The notes under the pieces: model-generated
Database searches by the model: none
The model's input: the letters and a program-made list of their open reading frames with translations, nothing else
Told to the model about the DNA's origin: nothing
Part shown: in pieces, positions 10,481 to 21,149 of the stretch
Numbering within the stretch: the first letter of the stretch is position 1
Layout of the letters: every line of letters begins with the position of its first letter
Made by a program: the position numbers and the translations under genes
Assembly (NCBI GenBank): GCA_002077065.1
Contig: NAJO01000053.1
Coordinates: 124,001-188,000, forward strand
Direction of reading: 5' to 3'
DNA from: Cryoendolithus antarcticus
Taxonomy: Eukaryota > Ascomycota > Dothideomycetes > Cladosporiales > Cladosporiaceae
Length of the DNA stretch: 64,000 nt

Positions 10481-13400
10481 TTACGTGCTCCTTTGCACAC
10501 CGTTGATCATCTTCTGGAGATCCCAGTCCCAATGCGTGCGCATCTCCCTCCAGACCCGTCCCGGCTGGCCCCACGCGTATTCTACTGTACCAAGACCCGC
10601 ATTGGTGATGATACCATGGAACTCAGCTGGGCTCAATCGAACACCGTTCGCCTGATCGATCCACATGAACTGGTTATACAACTCAGCAAAGGCGATGCCC
10701 TGTACCGGAGGAACGCTAGCGAGGATGTGTTGCGCTGTCAGTGTAACGCCGGCTGGTACAGGTGTAGCGGACATGGCCGGGGACGTAATGTCGAAGCGGC
10801 GGTAGTCTGGGAATGACGATGGGCATTCGCGCTTCCCTTCCTGCAGGACCCTTGGCTCAGGCTCAGGTCTCGATAACGCGGACGCTAGGAATGTAGGGAA
10901 GTCGGTCCTGAGAGGTATGACAGGCATAGCCACGCTGTCACCCGAAGCCGCTGCCGAGGTCACGCCTTGATCTACCTTCTTCCTGGCTTTAGTCGGCATG
11001 AAAGGGTCGACAACCTTCTTCTGCGGTGGTTTGGAGAAACGCTTGATCTGTGCCACAGTAGGCACGTAGGAGCCGGGGAGGTTAGCTGGCTGTGTCGATT
11101 GTCCTGTGTAGTCGCTCAACAGGGCCGCTGTCTGCTGAGCCTTGTTCGAAGCTGGAGATGTCGAGCTTTGCTGCTCGTTGCGGTCCTCTGGCCGGAAGAA
11201 GCCTGTGCCAGGAAGACAGAATCGCCCTGGTCTCGAAGTATGGATCTCCGAATAGGTTGGAGCCGATGTAGCGCTCGCACTTGATGCGGCTGTGGCGCTC
11301 GGTGCGGAGGGATTTGCGTCCCTCATGGTCACATCGCCGGTTGTAACCTTACCACCGGCGACATTGGTGTTAACTGCTGCAGATGCACTTCCGAAACCAT
11401 TCTGAGTCACGAGCGTGCGAACTTTTGCGGCTTTCCCTTGCAGCTGCTTTGGAGACCCAGCCTTGGACTTCGTAACACCACCTTTCTCTTGCGTCGGCGA
11501 AACGACTTTGAGAGTCGTTCCGTCCAGCTGCAGCGTCGTCTTGAACAAGGTGGTCAAGTTCAACAGACGTTTTCCATTGGCTTCAATAGACGGTAGGGAC
11601 GAAGATGCCAGTGGGAATGTGACGGCCGGGACATCGAGATGGAGCGCTGGGTTTCCAGCTACGACTGATGTCTTGATGGGACCTCGAGAGTGCTGCTGCG
11701 ACGTTGCGTTCGCCGTCTTCGTCAGCGCTGACGATGGAAATCGACTCTGTGGTCGGGTTTGATACTCAGCAAACAGCGACATAGCTGGTGTCTGTAAGCT
11801 GCTGCAAGAGTGCTGTTGGCCTCCGGAGCCCATCGTAGGTCTAGTAGTATTTGCGGTCGAAGTCGCGCTGACATCTGACATCTCGACCTCCTTGCAGTCA
11901 GGCATCGGATCTGCCATGTGTATGTCCAGAGTCTCGGCCACTGGCACCTTTTGATCTGCCATATGCGTGTCCTGAGTCTCAGCGACTGGTATCTTCTGAT
12001 CAACATCCATCGACTGCTGGCTTTGTACAGCCACGACTGGGCCAGGGTAGATGACAGGAGCTATCTCAATGATGACTTCGTTCACAGTCGTAGCCGGAGA
12101 GGATCGCACCTGCATCTCCGTAGCCACTGTCTGCTCCACAGTCGAGTCTCGAGAATCCGCAACCACAGTAGCGACGGTGGGGCTTGGCTGCACATGGTCG
12201 TCAGAGAGATCCATAGAATCGACCTTCTCGATCACCGAGTCGTCATCAATCTCCATGGGCTCTACCTGCTCCTTGACAGGTCTTTCGATGGCTTTGGCAT
12301 CATCCGCACTGAGTGTGGGCTGCACAGGCAAGCTCGTGATGGTTTGCATAGTCTCGATCGCATCATCCCGGATTGGCTCATGACTGAACGGCAGGATCTT
12401 TGGTGCGGAGTCATGCTGAGGATGCTCGACGATCACTGAATCGGAGCTTATGCTTTGAAGTTCGACACTAGATGGGCGGCTCTCGCTCTCCTGTGCTAGT
12501 ACAGGTGACGCTGCGACAGTGTACTCAGGCTCAGAAGTCTCAATGAGCGGTGTGGGCCTGTTTAGAGCGGCGATGTCGATTGTATTCTCCCTGATCGAAT
12601 CGATCTTGACAGGCATGCTTTCGAGGAGGATCTGTTGCGAGTTCTCTACGACCGTCAGGTCGGAGCTTTTTTGACGCTCGATGCTCGATGCACTGCTCTC
12701 GATCTCCTGGGCTACTATAGGCGATGCCGAGACAGTGTGCTCTGGCGACGAAGGCTCAGTGAGAGTCGTAGGCTCTATATGCGGGACGGTGGCTTCGATC
12801 GCGTCATGCCCGGTTGATTCATCTGTGACAGGTAGGATCTCCGAATCGAGGGAATGCTGAGGGTGCTCTACGACCGTGAGGTCGGGGCTTTCCCTGAGTG
12901 GAGTGCTCGATGGGCGGTTCTCATGCTCTTGTGATGCGATAGGCGTAGCTGCGACAGTGTCCTCGGGCGAGGAAGTATCAGAGAGAGGCTCAGGCTCAAC
13001 AGTCTCTTTACGTGACTGTGAAGGCTGTCTGAAATCGCCCGTCAGAAATGCACGTCGTAGCTTGCTATGACGGTTCATCTCCAGATAGTGCTTGTGCTCT
13101 TGCACGTCGCAATGGTCCTGCAGTTTCCGCATTTTCTCTGCCATGCTCGCAATCGTCCGCTTGTCCGCTGCCGATTGCTTCTCGAGAGCTTCGATCTTAC
13201 TGCTCTGCGAGTCTCTTACAGCCCGGGATTGCTCAAGCTCCAGCTGTCGATCATAGGCTTCAGCGCTCAGGCTGAAAGCCTTGATTATGCATGCAGCGAC
13301 GATGGCCAGAAGACAGGCGGGTATACAAGCCAGGTAACGGGCCATGTGAACTGCACAATAGCCGAACAAAGCCAGGGAAACTGCCCAGAAGATCACACGC

Positions 13401-13831
13401 CCGAATTCTCTGACTTCTGCGAGCCAGTCTGTGGATGTCTGTGGCTTCCAAACGACCACGTCGCGTACACCGCTGACACGTGAAGTCGGAGTTGCCATCA
13501 TGGCATCCACAGTGTTCACCGGCATCCACTCACTTGGTGATGGCAACATGCCATCACCTTCGGGTCCTGCGCTCTGCGCAGAAACTCCGACAAGTGAAGC
13601 CGAGGAGGAGAAGTTGCCGGAAGCCAGGTCGCCAAAGCCAGAGAGAATGTCCAGTGACGACGCCGCCGGAGTGGCGACGTACGTCGGAGCCGAGATAGTA
13701 GCTGATGCGCAGCCGAACACAGCGCACCACGAGCGAGCGACGGCGCCGGCAAGGTCGCCGGAGAGAGGGAGGTACAGCCCAGAGAGGAGCTGCGTGATGG
13801 CCACCAAGGCCACAGACCACAGAGGGAGCAT
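10481..13831 (-). CDS. Unrecognised 1116-aa protein: N-terminal membrane segments, coiled coil, internal repeats
   Basis: A single uninterrupted frame. The start ATG has an excellent context (GCCGCCACC before it). No family was recognised. Visible parts are: a hydrophobic N terminus (about 3-35, signal peptide or anchor); a strong hydrophobic stretch at about 146-188, probably one or two membrane helices; a charged heptad-like region at about 193-250 (predicted coiled coil); three diverged tandem repeats of about 72-74 residues at about 279-497; two back-to-back 15-residue repeats (PVAET..HMAD) further on; a long Ser/Thr/Pro/Ala-rich disordered middle; and a more ordered, Trp-rich C terminus (about 1030-1116). 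The order of parts suggests a membrane-anchored scaffold with a long flexible cytoplasmic region, but that is inference. Confidence 0.75.
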   Translation of the reverse strand: MLPLWSVALVAITQLLSGLYLPLSGDLAGAVARSWCAVFGCASATISAPTYVATPAASSLDILSGFGDLASGNFSSSASLVGVSAQSAGPEGDGMLPSPSEWMPVNTVDAMMATPTSRVSGVRDVVVWKPQTSTDWLAEVREFGRVIFWAVSLALFGYCAVHMARYLACIPACLLAIVAACIIKAFSLSAEAYDRQLELEQSRAVRDSQSSKIEALEKQSAADKRTIASMAEKMRKLQDHCDVQEHKHYLEMNRHSKLRRAFLTGDFRQPSQSRKETVEPEPLSDTSSPEDTVAATPIASQEHENRPSSTPLRESPDLTVVEHPQHSLDSEILPVTDESTGHDAIEATVPHIEPTTLTEPSSPEHTVSASPIVAQEIESSASSIERQKSSDLTVVENSQQILLESMPVKIDSIRENTIDIAALNRPTPLIETSEPEYTVAASPVLAQESESRPSSVELQSISSDSVIVEHPQHDSAPKILPFSHEPIRDDAIETMQTITSLPVQPTLSADDAKAIERPVKEQVEPMEIDDDSVIEKVDSMDLSDDHVQPSPTVATVVADSRDSTVEQTVATEMQVRSSPATTVNEVIIEIAPVIYPGPVVAVQSQQSMDVDQKIPVAETQDTHMADQKVPVAETLDIHMADPMPDCKEVEMSDVSATSTANTTRPTMGSGGQQHSCSSLQTPAMSLFAEYQTRPQSRFPSSALTKTANATSQQHSRGPIKTSVVAGNPALHLDVPAVTFPLASSSLPSIEANGKRLLNLTTLFKTTLQLDGTTLKVVSPTQEKGGVTKSKAGSPKQLQGKAAKVRTLVTQNGFGSASAAVNTNVAGGKVTTGDVTMRDANPSAPSATAASSASATSAPTYSEIHTSRPGRFCLPGTGFFRPEDRNEQQSSTSPASNKAQQTAALLSDYTGQSTQPANLPGSYVPTVAQIKRFSKPPQKKVVDPFMPTKARKKVDQGVTSAAASGDSVAMPVIPLRTDFPTFLASALSRPEPEPRVLQEGKRECPSSFPDYRRFDITSPAMSATPVPAGVTLTAQHILASVPPVQGIAFAELYNQFMWIDQANGVRLSPAEFHGIITNAGLGTVEYAWGQPGRVWREMRTHWDWDLQKMINGVQRST
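12343..12997 (-). repeat. Three tandem coding repeats, about 72-74 codons each
   Basis: Within the 1116-aa protein. Each copy starts with a [S/E]PE[D/H/Y]TV core (near residues 288, 362 and 434), followed by A[S/T]P, then QE with Glu/Ser, a [D/S]xTVVE or VIVEHPQH segment, and a closing [H/R][D/E][D/N][A/T]I block. The copies have diverged at both DNA and protein level. Confidence 0.75.
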
Positions 13832-13910
13832 GGTGGCGGCGAGGCGGCAGGGGAGAGGAGGGGGCGGTGGTGAAGCCGCCGAGGAGACGACTTCACCGGC
13901 GAGTGAGGAG

Positions 13911-13950
13911 GTGGTGGTGGCGGTGTGGTGATGATGATGGTGGTGATGGT
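13911..13950. repeat. GGT/GAT trinucleotide-rich low-complexity tract
   Basis: An impure (GGT)n/(GAT)n run just upstream of the start codon of the 1116-aa protein gene, in its 5' untranslated or promoter region. It reads as CCACCA/ATCATC on the coding strand. It is likely length-variable. Confidence 0.6.
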
Positions 13951-14499
13951 ATGCGCTTTTCTTGCTGAGCTCGTGTTATCATGCGCGGTGTCGTGGGAAG
14001 TGGTGTGAAGCAAACTTCGCGTGACTGTTGTTGTGCGGGCGGAGGCTCAGCGGGCTTGGCGTTCACGCCGGCGGGTTCACCTACGCCACCATTATCGTTC
14101 ACATGCAGTTTCTTCGAGCAAGCGCGCTGTCAGAGGGAGTGTACCATGCCGTTCATACACATGTGGTGCGCACTGTGAGTATGCAGACGCAACGCGACGA
14201 GTCTTGAGCAAGGAGATGTAAGAGATTTGTCACGTGACATACTCATTGGTCAAGAGGAAGGAGCGATCCGGCCTCGCTGTCGAGCCACTTCGCTCCACTG
14301 CCGTCTCTCAGGATCGCAGCACACCCTCCGAGAGCATAAACGACGACTTCTACGTTAGCGATTCAGCTGTCAGTAACATCGAGAAAGGGTGAAATAAGCG
14401 AAGCAGCTTTTCGGGTATCTCCATGATCCATATGCCAACCTGAGACTCTCCAGAGACCAAAGAACACGCCGGCTCACTTGCAGCGGCACTTACATTGTC
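13951..14499. other. Intergenic, about 550 bp
   Basis: Lies between the promoter side of the 1116-aa gene and the 3' end of EFR3, both on the minus strand. No gene, RNA or repeat was recognised. Confidence 0.35.
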
Positions 14500-17400
14500 T
14501 CAATACGGTGGTCTACCCAAGCCGGCCTTCTCCTCTCCGCCGTCAATTCCGATGCCCTCCAGCAGCGCCTCCAAGTCCGGCTTTCCAGCTCTTGCAGGAC
14601 TCACAGTCTTTGCTCTTGCTTCGCCGCCATACTCGCTTTCGCTGCCCAGATGTCGATCAGCTTCACCGACTTCAACCATGGATTCGCTGCCGGTGTCATC
14701 TGCCGCATCCGCAGCAGTATAGGGCCGAGCGGCGGTACCACCAGCCAGCACGCGCTTCAACTCGTCGACTCGCAGTGTGCGGTTCGCGCCAGTGTCGCTG
14801 CCGGAGTATGGATCAGCGCTCTGACTGCCGCTTGTGTGGCCAGAAATGCGGCGGTTCGGCGACTGCGAGTGAACTCGGCTGGTGCCGAGGAGTCCAAATG
14901 CTTGTTGGCGATAGTTGCCTTGCGCGGGGTTGAGATTGGCGCCATTTGTGGGTGAGGCAGAGTTGCCGGGTATGGAGGACAGCTGAGTACCGGAGCTACT
15001 GCGAACGGGCGGAGAGCCGTTATTAGCGGCGCCGAGAAGGCTACGGTGATTAGCTGCAACTCCGTTGTTACCGTTAGGTGATGATCTTGAGCCAGACAAA
15101 GACGCCGATTTCGGCGCTGCGGCGGCTATGGCGGCGAGGCAGCTTTCTCTTGTCCATATCGACATCATCGCTTCTTTCACCTTATCTGGAAGCGTCGTAC
15201 TGGTCACTGGGCGCGCAGAAAGATAGCCAGACGTGCTGCGGTCAAGAGCTGGGATGCTGAAGGTGCGATTCGGGCTTGTAGGTGGCGAAGGAAGGGGGCT
15301 GACGACCACTGTGGCATATGCCTCAGAGATGCGGTCGATCAGTGCTTGACGATGATCGAATGGCTTCAGCTGTTCGCCGGCAATCGTATCCTGGGACAGA
15401 GCAGGTATTGTGGAAGTGGGTTCTATCATCGCATGACCAGTCTGTGGGATGCGCTCGAGCGGTACTGGCGGCATGGCGATGCCGCTCATCCACAGCTTGT
15501 GTTGCTGTCGGCGGAGAATCTCAGTTTGGATCTCTCTTCCAGTAGCTTCTGTGTCGAACTGGAACTGCTCACTAAGGTGCCAGAGGTAGCCGTGGAACAA
15601 GCTGCCCAGTCTGATCTTGGCAAGCGGCGAATCCATAGTGACAATACTTTCTTGCAAAGCGAAGAGCATCGGCAAACTGGTCTGTAGTGCGTTGATACCG
15701 AGCTTCTGCACAAGGGACACGCTCAGCAGGTGAAGCATCTGCAGATCTGCTTCCGAGGAGGGCGAGGGTATCGAAGCATGCTGGACTGCAGTCTCGTAGA
15801 TCGCAAGATGCAGGAGCTGGAGGAAAGTGTTCCTCGCCCGCTTGCTCTGCCGCTCTCGATTGGATGCATTCGATAGTGCTCGCCTGGCCAACGTGCCATT
15901 CGTGCCCTCTTGCTTGGGCTTCCTCGTCTCCCTCGGCTCCCGAATACGTGCATCGCCTTTCCTAGTCTCAAGTGTGAGCCATGTGCACAGCGCATCTACG
16001 TAGGCACGGCGTACGGCTGGCGAGGGATCTCGCAATAGCCATTGCGTGCCTTCCCAGGTCGAGATCGAGACGGGACTTCGACTCTCCGCCACTCCACCAG
16101 CAGCACGCGAGCGTGAGCTGTTCGCGACGATGAGGACGTCACGTACTGATTCCAGCGCGATTTGGCGAGCTGTGTCGAAGGTAAAGAATCCTCCAGATTG
16201 TGAGTGCGACCTTTCTCTCGCGGGCTGGCTAATATTGGATGCGACTTGTGTGACAGCGGATAGTGGTTCCTCGATCGCGTTGGCGGTAGCAAGAGGGTTT
16301 TGCTCGGCTGTGAGAGAAGTGTTCGGCTTGAGTCGCAACAGAATCGCAGATACCATGTCACCGATTTGGTCGGTGTAGTACACATGAGTGGCCAGATCGG
16401 CGACACAGCTTCTTAGTCTTGCAAGCAGCTGAAGTCTGCCATCTGAGGGTACTGAATTTGGTGACTGCTTGTCGTCTGCCTTGAGGTCATCCGCGCTGGA
16501 ATGTCCGGAGACAGAGCCATCAGCCGCGCTGGGAGGGCTACCAAGCTGCAACACTCGGAGAATCTGCTGTATGAGACCGAGTAGGATATCCATCACGGAT
16601 AAGCCGATGAGGTTGAGGTCGGACCGCAGTATGTCATCTATCAGATGCGTCAACAGCAGATGATGTGCCAAGTCTGCATCTCGGAGTGGCAAGTGAGCCA
16701 GCGTCTCGGACGCAGTGACAAGTAACGTGAAGCGATCCTGTACAGCAGTCCACCCAGTGATCATCTCAAACAGCTTCACGGCCCAACTAACCCAGTCGCT
16801 CACCGCGGGCGACTGCTGTGAGAGTGCAGTCTTCGGTCTGTCCTCGGCTTGATATCGTGCAAGGTACTTCAGAACTTCACTTGTCGCTGATCGGACTTGT
16901 GCGCGATTCTCGGTTTCGAACACGGCTCGTAAGCAGTCCAACGCCTGCGTCGCAACGCCTTCTTCCGCAAGAGCGTCCGCATCCTGTACTGTGCCCTCCG
17001 CCGCTCTTATGCCTGAGTCCATAGATCCAGTCCTTGCTGTTGCTGTCCTTGCATTCGACATACTCGGTCTTCGCAGTGCACTCTTCTCCTTCTCTTCCGT
17101 GTCCTTCCGTGTGCTAAGTGATTGTAGATGTGTGAGATACAACGCATTCTCACCTCTCAAATTCGTGAGAATCGCTGGCAAGGTGATATTGAGCTGACGT
17201 CCGATCTCTGAACCTAGTGTGTCGGACTTCAACATTGCTTTGATTGCATCGAGTCCAGATTCCCTCAATCGCACCGCGTCAGGTACTGACACTGCTGTTG
17301 TGCTCCTGCCCAGCTTCTTGACGGCACTATTGCGTGCGCACGACACCCAATCTCGCACCACTTGCTCGTACAACTCTCGATAGTCGCCATCAGCTGCCAG

Positions 17401-17927
17401 AGTTGCCTGGTCCTGATCGTGGCAGAAGACCTCCCAAGTTGCCACGCTAGCTTCGATCAAGCTGATGTCGTTGGTGACCTGGACAATGTTGTGGATCGTC
17501 CGAAGCACATAAGGGGCGATCATGTTGAAGCCATTGCCGCTGCCCACGACCTTGTTTTCAAGCAGCGCTGTGAAGATCTGGAGGGTGACCAGTACTCGAG
17601 TGCTCTGTAACTTGCCAACGTCGGAGGCGGCCTTCTTCTCCAAGAAGCTGCCGACCTTCTGCAGCTTGCTTCGCCGTGTACTGGCATAGTATACGAGGTA
17701 GCTGAGCTCGGATCCATTCGGCTTGACATCTGCGCTGCTGTTCTTCGGCAGGCGAGGGTAACCTGAGGCGCGTCAGTCATGTGACATACTAATAGTCTAA
17801 CGAGTATTTCCTACACTTCAATACAAGCAATTGATGTCTGCAGTCGCCTATGTCAGCCCTATCATATCTCGTCGCGCGCGCAAGAGGTCACCCACTTTGG
17901 TCGCATAAGCTGTCGCGCCGTGTCCAT
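14500..17927 (-). CDS. efr3: EFR3, plasma-membrane adaptor for PI 4-kinase
   Basis: Three exons: 17927-17896 (32 bp), 17837-17815 (23 bp) and 17762-14500; introns are 58 bp (branch GCTGAC) and 52 bp (branch ACTGAC). The product is 1105 aa. The spliced N terminus reads MDTARQLMRPKHQLLVLKCY, the conserved EFR3 start with its basic patch and cysteine, followed by STRRSKLQKVGSFLEKKAASDV. Without the micro-exon the HQLLVLK core is lost. EFR3 is palmitoylated, binds acidic lipids and recruits the Stt4/PI4KIII-alpha complex to the plasma membrane to make PI4P. The N-terminal two thirds are alpha-helical repeats; the C-terminal third is low-complexity Ser/Gly/Asn-rich and ends in a short acidic region. 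It is divergent from rps3, with 729 bp between the starts. Confidence 0.93.
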
Positions 17928-18656
17928 GTGACCCGGCAAGTGCGACTTCACCATGGCTCAATCTGTACACGAAGCAAATGCTCCGGCTAAGCTACAGCAA
18001 ACAAAGTACGCGAAAATGTGCAAAGTTTCATAGGAGGTGTAACAGAAACATTTACAGCTGTCCCGTCCTGCCACCACGCGCAATGCGAGCTGACGTCTCA
18101 ACTTGCTTTCTCGGCAACGGGTCAACTCCAACGCGGAAGCCGAGTTTCGCCGATGCATCCCACCGCCAAGACTTCGACTTGAATTCGAAGCGACCACAGC
18201 GACTTTGACTCCAGCTGTGCGCGAGGACTGACACACCACGACTTTGACGAATCAACGATTGCACTAGAAAGCAGCAGAGAACAAGGTAAGCGCACTCACT
18301 TTGTGACAGAATTACGGGACTGAGGAGGGTTGCTTGCGGCAACGACTTGGGCAATACGTTGTTGGATCCGATGAGGAACTGTGCATTCGGTGGTAGAGAG
18401 GAGGCATCGCAAAAACAATGAAGAGATCGCGCGAAAGTGGTGATCTGAGGATTCACGTCGTCGATGCTCGCGAGCTGTGAAAGGCGATAGGGGCCAGGCA
18501 GCGGTGATGTGCCAATATTGGCGGAGCAGGAGGGGAGGTCGAGATCACACAGTAGTGCAGTGGAGGAACACGCGAGGATATGGAGACAGCATACTATCAC
18601 GAGTTGGAAGCTGACAAAGTTTCTCTTCGCAGTCAATTACTTGCACTCCCGCCAAC
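17928..18656. promoter_or_regulatory. Divergent promoter region efr3/rps3, with probable rps3 5'-UTR intron
   Basis: Holds both promoters. In front of rps3, AAG|GTAAGC at 18286 and a pyrimidine-rich TTCTCTTCGCAG ending at 18632, preceded by GCTGAC (18610-18615), frame a likely 347-bp intron in the 5' untranslated region, leaving about 24 nt before the ATG at 18657. This is splice-motif inference only. Confidence 0.5.
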
Positions 18657-19614
18657 ATGCAGTCGCAAACCGCCCCCGCCCCGGCCCTGGGTGGCATCAA
18701 CATCTCCAAGCGCAGAAAGTTCATCGCCGACGGTGTCTTCTACGCCGAGCTCAACGAGTTCTTCCAGCGCGAGCTCGCTGAGGAAGGCTACTCTGGCGTC
18801 GAAGTCCGCGTCACTCCCACAGTCACGGACATCATCATTCGCGCAACCCACACTCAAGAGGTGCTCGGCGAGCAAGGAAGGAGGATTCGTGAGGTAAAAC
18901 TGTTGAAACTCACAACAGCTGAGGTCCACGTGCTGACTTCAATGCAGCTCACCAGCCTGATCACCCACCGCTACAAATTCCCCGCAGACAGTGTCTCCCT
19001 CTACGCCGCCAAGGTCCAATCCCGCGGTCTCTCCGCCGTCGCCCAGTGCGAGTCCCTCCGCTACAAGCTCCTCAACGGTCTCGCCGTCCGTCGCGCATGC
19101 TACGGTGTCCTTCGGTAGGCTGTCTCGCTTCTCAATCGCATAAGTCAGCACTAACAACATTCCCAGCTTTATCATGGAGTCGGGCGCTAAGGGCTGCGAG
19201 GTGGTCGTGTCAGGCAAGCTCCGTGCCGCTCGTGCCAAGTCCATGAAGTTCACCGACGGCTTCATGATTCACTCTGGTCAACCCGCAAAAGACTTCATCG
19301 ACCACGCCACCCGTCACGTACTCCTCCGTCAAGGTGTGCTCGGCATCAAGGTGAAGATCATGCGCGCTTCCTCGACACCCGGCGACCCAGCTGGCGAGAA
19401 GTCTGGCGGTAAGGGTCTGCCAGACTCCGTCACCATCATCGAGCCGAAGGACGAGCAGCCGGTGGGTGCACCTAACAGCCAGGACTACGGTGCTAAGGCT
19501 GCGCAGGCTCAGGCGCTGCAGCAACAGCAGCAGCAGGACTCGCAAGAGGCGGAGGGTGGTGAGGGTGGACAGGAGGAGAGCCAGCCAGCTGGTGGCGAGG
19601 AGCCGTCGTACTAG
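18657..19614 (+). CDS. rps3: 40S ribosomal protein S3 (uS3)
   Basis: Exons 18657-18893, 18948-19114 and 19167-19614; introns are 54 bp (phase 0) and 52 bp (phase 2, branch CACTAAC). The product is 283 aa. The KH-type RNA-binding domain (GVEVRVTPT...TDIIIRAT, then GEQGRRIRE) and the C-terminal uS3 domain ([17 protein letters not shown], then [14 protein letters not shown]) are intact and closely match the eukaryotic family. uS3 lines the mRNA entry channel of the small subunit. The length is above the usual 240-260 because of a tail of about 35 residues with a run of six glutamines and Glu/Gly-rich sequence. ATG 18657 is the only start that keeps the conserved N terminus. Confidence 0.97.
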
Positions 19615-19962
19615 GAGACCCTGTCACTAGTCTGAGGTGGGCGTGTGCGTACTTGAAGCATGCCGGGGCGGCGTTGGGTTTAAGAGCGTGCAGTGACTGG
19701 GGTCAGGGCATGAGATAGCCATGACAACCGATGTCCGGTGCGACGCCTGCCACGATGCGGGAGATGTGAACTCGCTGAGACAGTCAGCTATCCAGAGAAG
19801 TCGTCTTAAAAACGTACTGGGAGCCATGTAAACATGAATCGCCGCGCAGTTTGTACGACTCCCGAAAATTGTGTTAAGTATATATACAATAAGATTCGGC
19901 CTAACGTCCAGAATGTGTGGGTCGCACCTGCCGTTCGATGTTGGCTCAAACCCAGCGTCAGC
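19615..19962. other. Intergenic, about 350 bp
   Basis: rps3 3' region and tRNA upstream region. No further feature was recognised. Confidence 0.35.
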
Positions 19963-20047
19963 CTCTCCATAGCTCAGTTGGAAGAGCGCAAGACTGTAAT
20001 GGAAACTGTTCATCTTGAGGTCCCTAGTTCGAACCTTGGTGGGGAGA
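19963..20047 (+). tRNA. tRNA-Tyr(GUA): tRNA-Tyr (anticodon GUA) with 12-nt intron
   Basis: A full cloverleaf can be drawn: acceptor CTCTCCA (19963-19969) with TGGGGAG (20040-20046), discriminator A; D arm GCTC...GAGC; anticodon stem CAAGA/TCTTG; T arm CCTAG-TTCGAAC-CTTGG with one U-U mismatch. The anticodon loop is CTGTAA, then a 12-nt insert (TGGAAACTGTTC), then A, which puts the intron between positions 37 and 38 as in all eukaryotic tRNA introns. Tyr-GUA genes normally carry such an intron. The mature length is 73 nt. Confidence 0.93.
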
Positions 20048-20051
20048 GTGC

Positions 20052-20056
20052 TTTTT
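20052..20056 (+). terminator. RNA polymerase III terminator
   Basis: A run of five T residues, five nucleotides past the tRNA-Tyr discriminator base; it is the standard Pol III stop signal. Confidence 0.8.
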
Positions 20057-20234
20057 CGTCATGTTGACGGCCTTCCCTTTTGCTCATACCGATCGTTAAG
20101 CACACCGGGAGAGCGATGAGAAGGTCGCGGAAGGACGAATAGACTGCACGGGATAGTACGTCGAACATGCTTGCGCTAGCGCCAATGATGCTATCTCGCT
20201 CTCGATCTCGACGAGAAGATCATTGAGAAACCAT

Positions 20235-20729
20235 CTACTTCAGCCTCCCAAATAGCCCCAACAACGTGGCAAGTCGATTGACATGCAAGAACGCACTTCC
20301 GCCAATGCTCCCCCAAGCCATGTCGTTCCACTGCGCAAACTCCACGAACTTCTCCCAACCAAACACACGACATGTAGCGTAGATGTGACCGAGATCAGCA
20401 AACGCCACAACAAGTAGATAGTATTGCATGATACTACGATGCCTCGTCCAGCAGCAGATGACTGCCAGGGCAGCGAGCAGGAGATAGACGTTGCCGAGAA
20501 GGTAGAGCATCACTTCTGCTTGCGGTGTAAAGGGCGATGCAGCTGCTGCGATGCCGGGCACATGGTCTAGGTAGAAGGTGATGGGGTTGCGGAGGTGGGA
20601 GATGTAGGCCCATATGCTATTGCCGGCGTTAGATGGTGTGCATTGGAGTCGAATGAATTAGACTTGCAGGAGAGCTGGCTCGATGAGCCCGAACAGGACG
20701 AATGGCCAGATTGGGAGTGATCGCGCCAT
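20235..20729 (-). CDS. DUF7704-type four-helix membrane protein
   Basis: Exons 20729-20668 and 20616-20235, 147 aa. The only junction that keeps frame and family sequence uses a GC donor (CT|GCAAGT, 20667) with acceptor AATAG and branch ATCTAAC, giving EPALLIWAYISHL; the nearby GT donor is in the wrong phase and hits a stop. The start at MARSLPIWPFVLFG matches the beginning of this family (LPxWPFxxFGxIEP). About four hydrophobic segments are visible, including AEVMLYLLGNVYLLLAAL. The function of the family is unknown. The assignment comes from recalled motif similarity and was not checked against a database. Confidence 0.8.
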
Positions 20730-21149
20730 GATGATGAGGTTATCAACTATACGAGCCCGAGAAGCACGCGATATGGTGACAGACTGGCCTGGTCCAAAAG
20801 TCAGCTCATCGACACCAAGACGACGCGACTTGGCGTACACGCTCACCTCGTGCTTGGCTGGTCAAGGGTCGGAATTTGCCTGACCTCGAGCTTCTTCGTC
20901 ACAACTGACAGGGAGATCTGAGCTGCCAGCGAGAGTGTCAAGACCAGGTCAAGATATCAAGTAGAGTGTCAGCAGCGCCTTCATTGACCTCAGCCGCTCT
21001 TGCCCCGAGCTGATAGCTTTGAATCCTTCCCGAGACTTCCGTTGGGTCGATCATTGCAACAGTCGACGACAGCGGAGACTCAGCGCTACACTTTGCATTT
21101 GACGATTTCTTGATTGGATCACTATTGATCAAATAGACCTCTTGACAAA
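20730..21149. promoter_or_regulatory. Divergent intergenic region, about 420 bp
   Basis: Between the starts of the DUF7704 gene and the phospholipase C gene. No specific element was identified. Confidence 0.35.
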
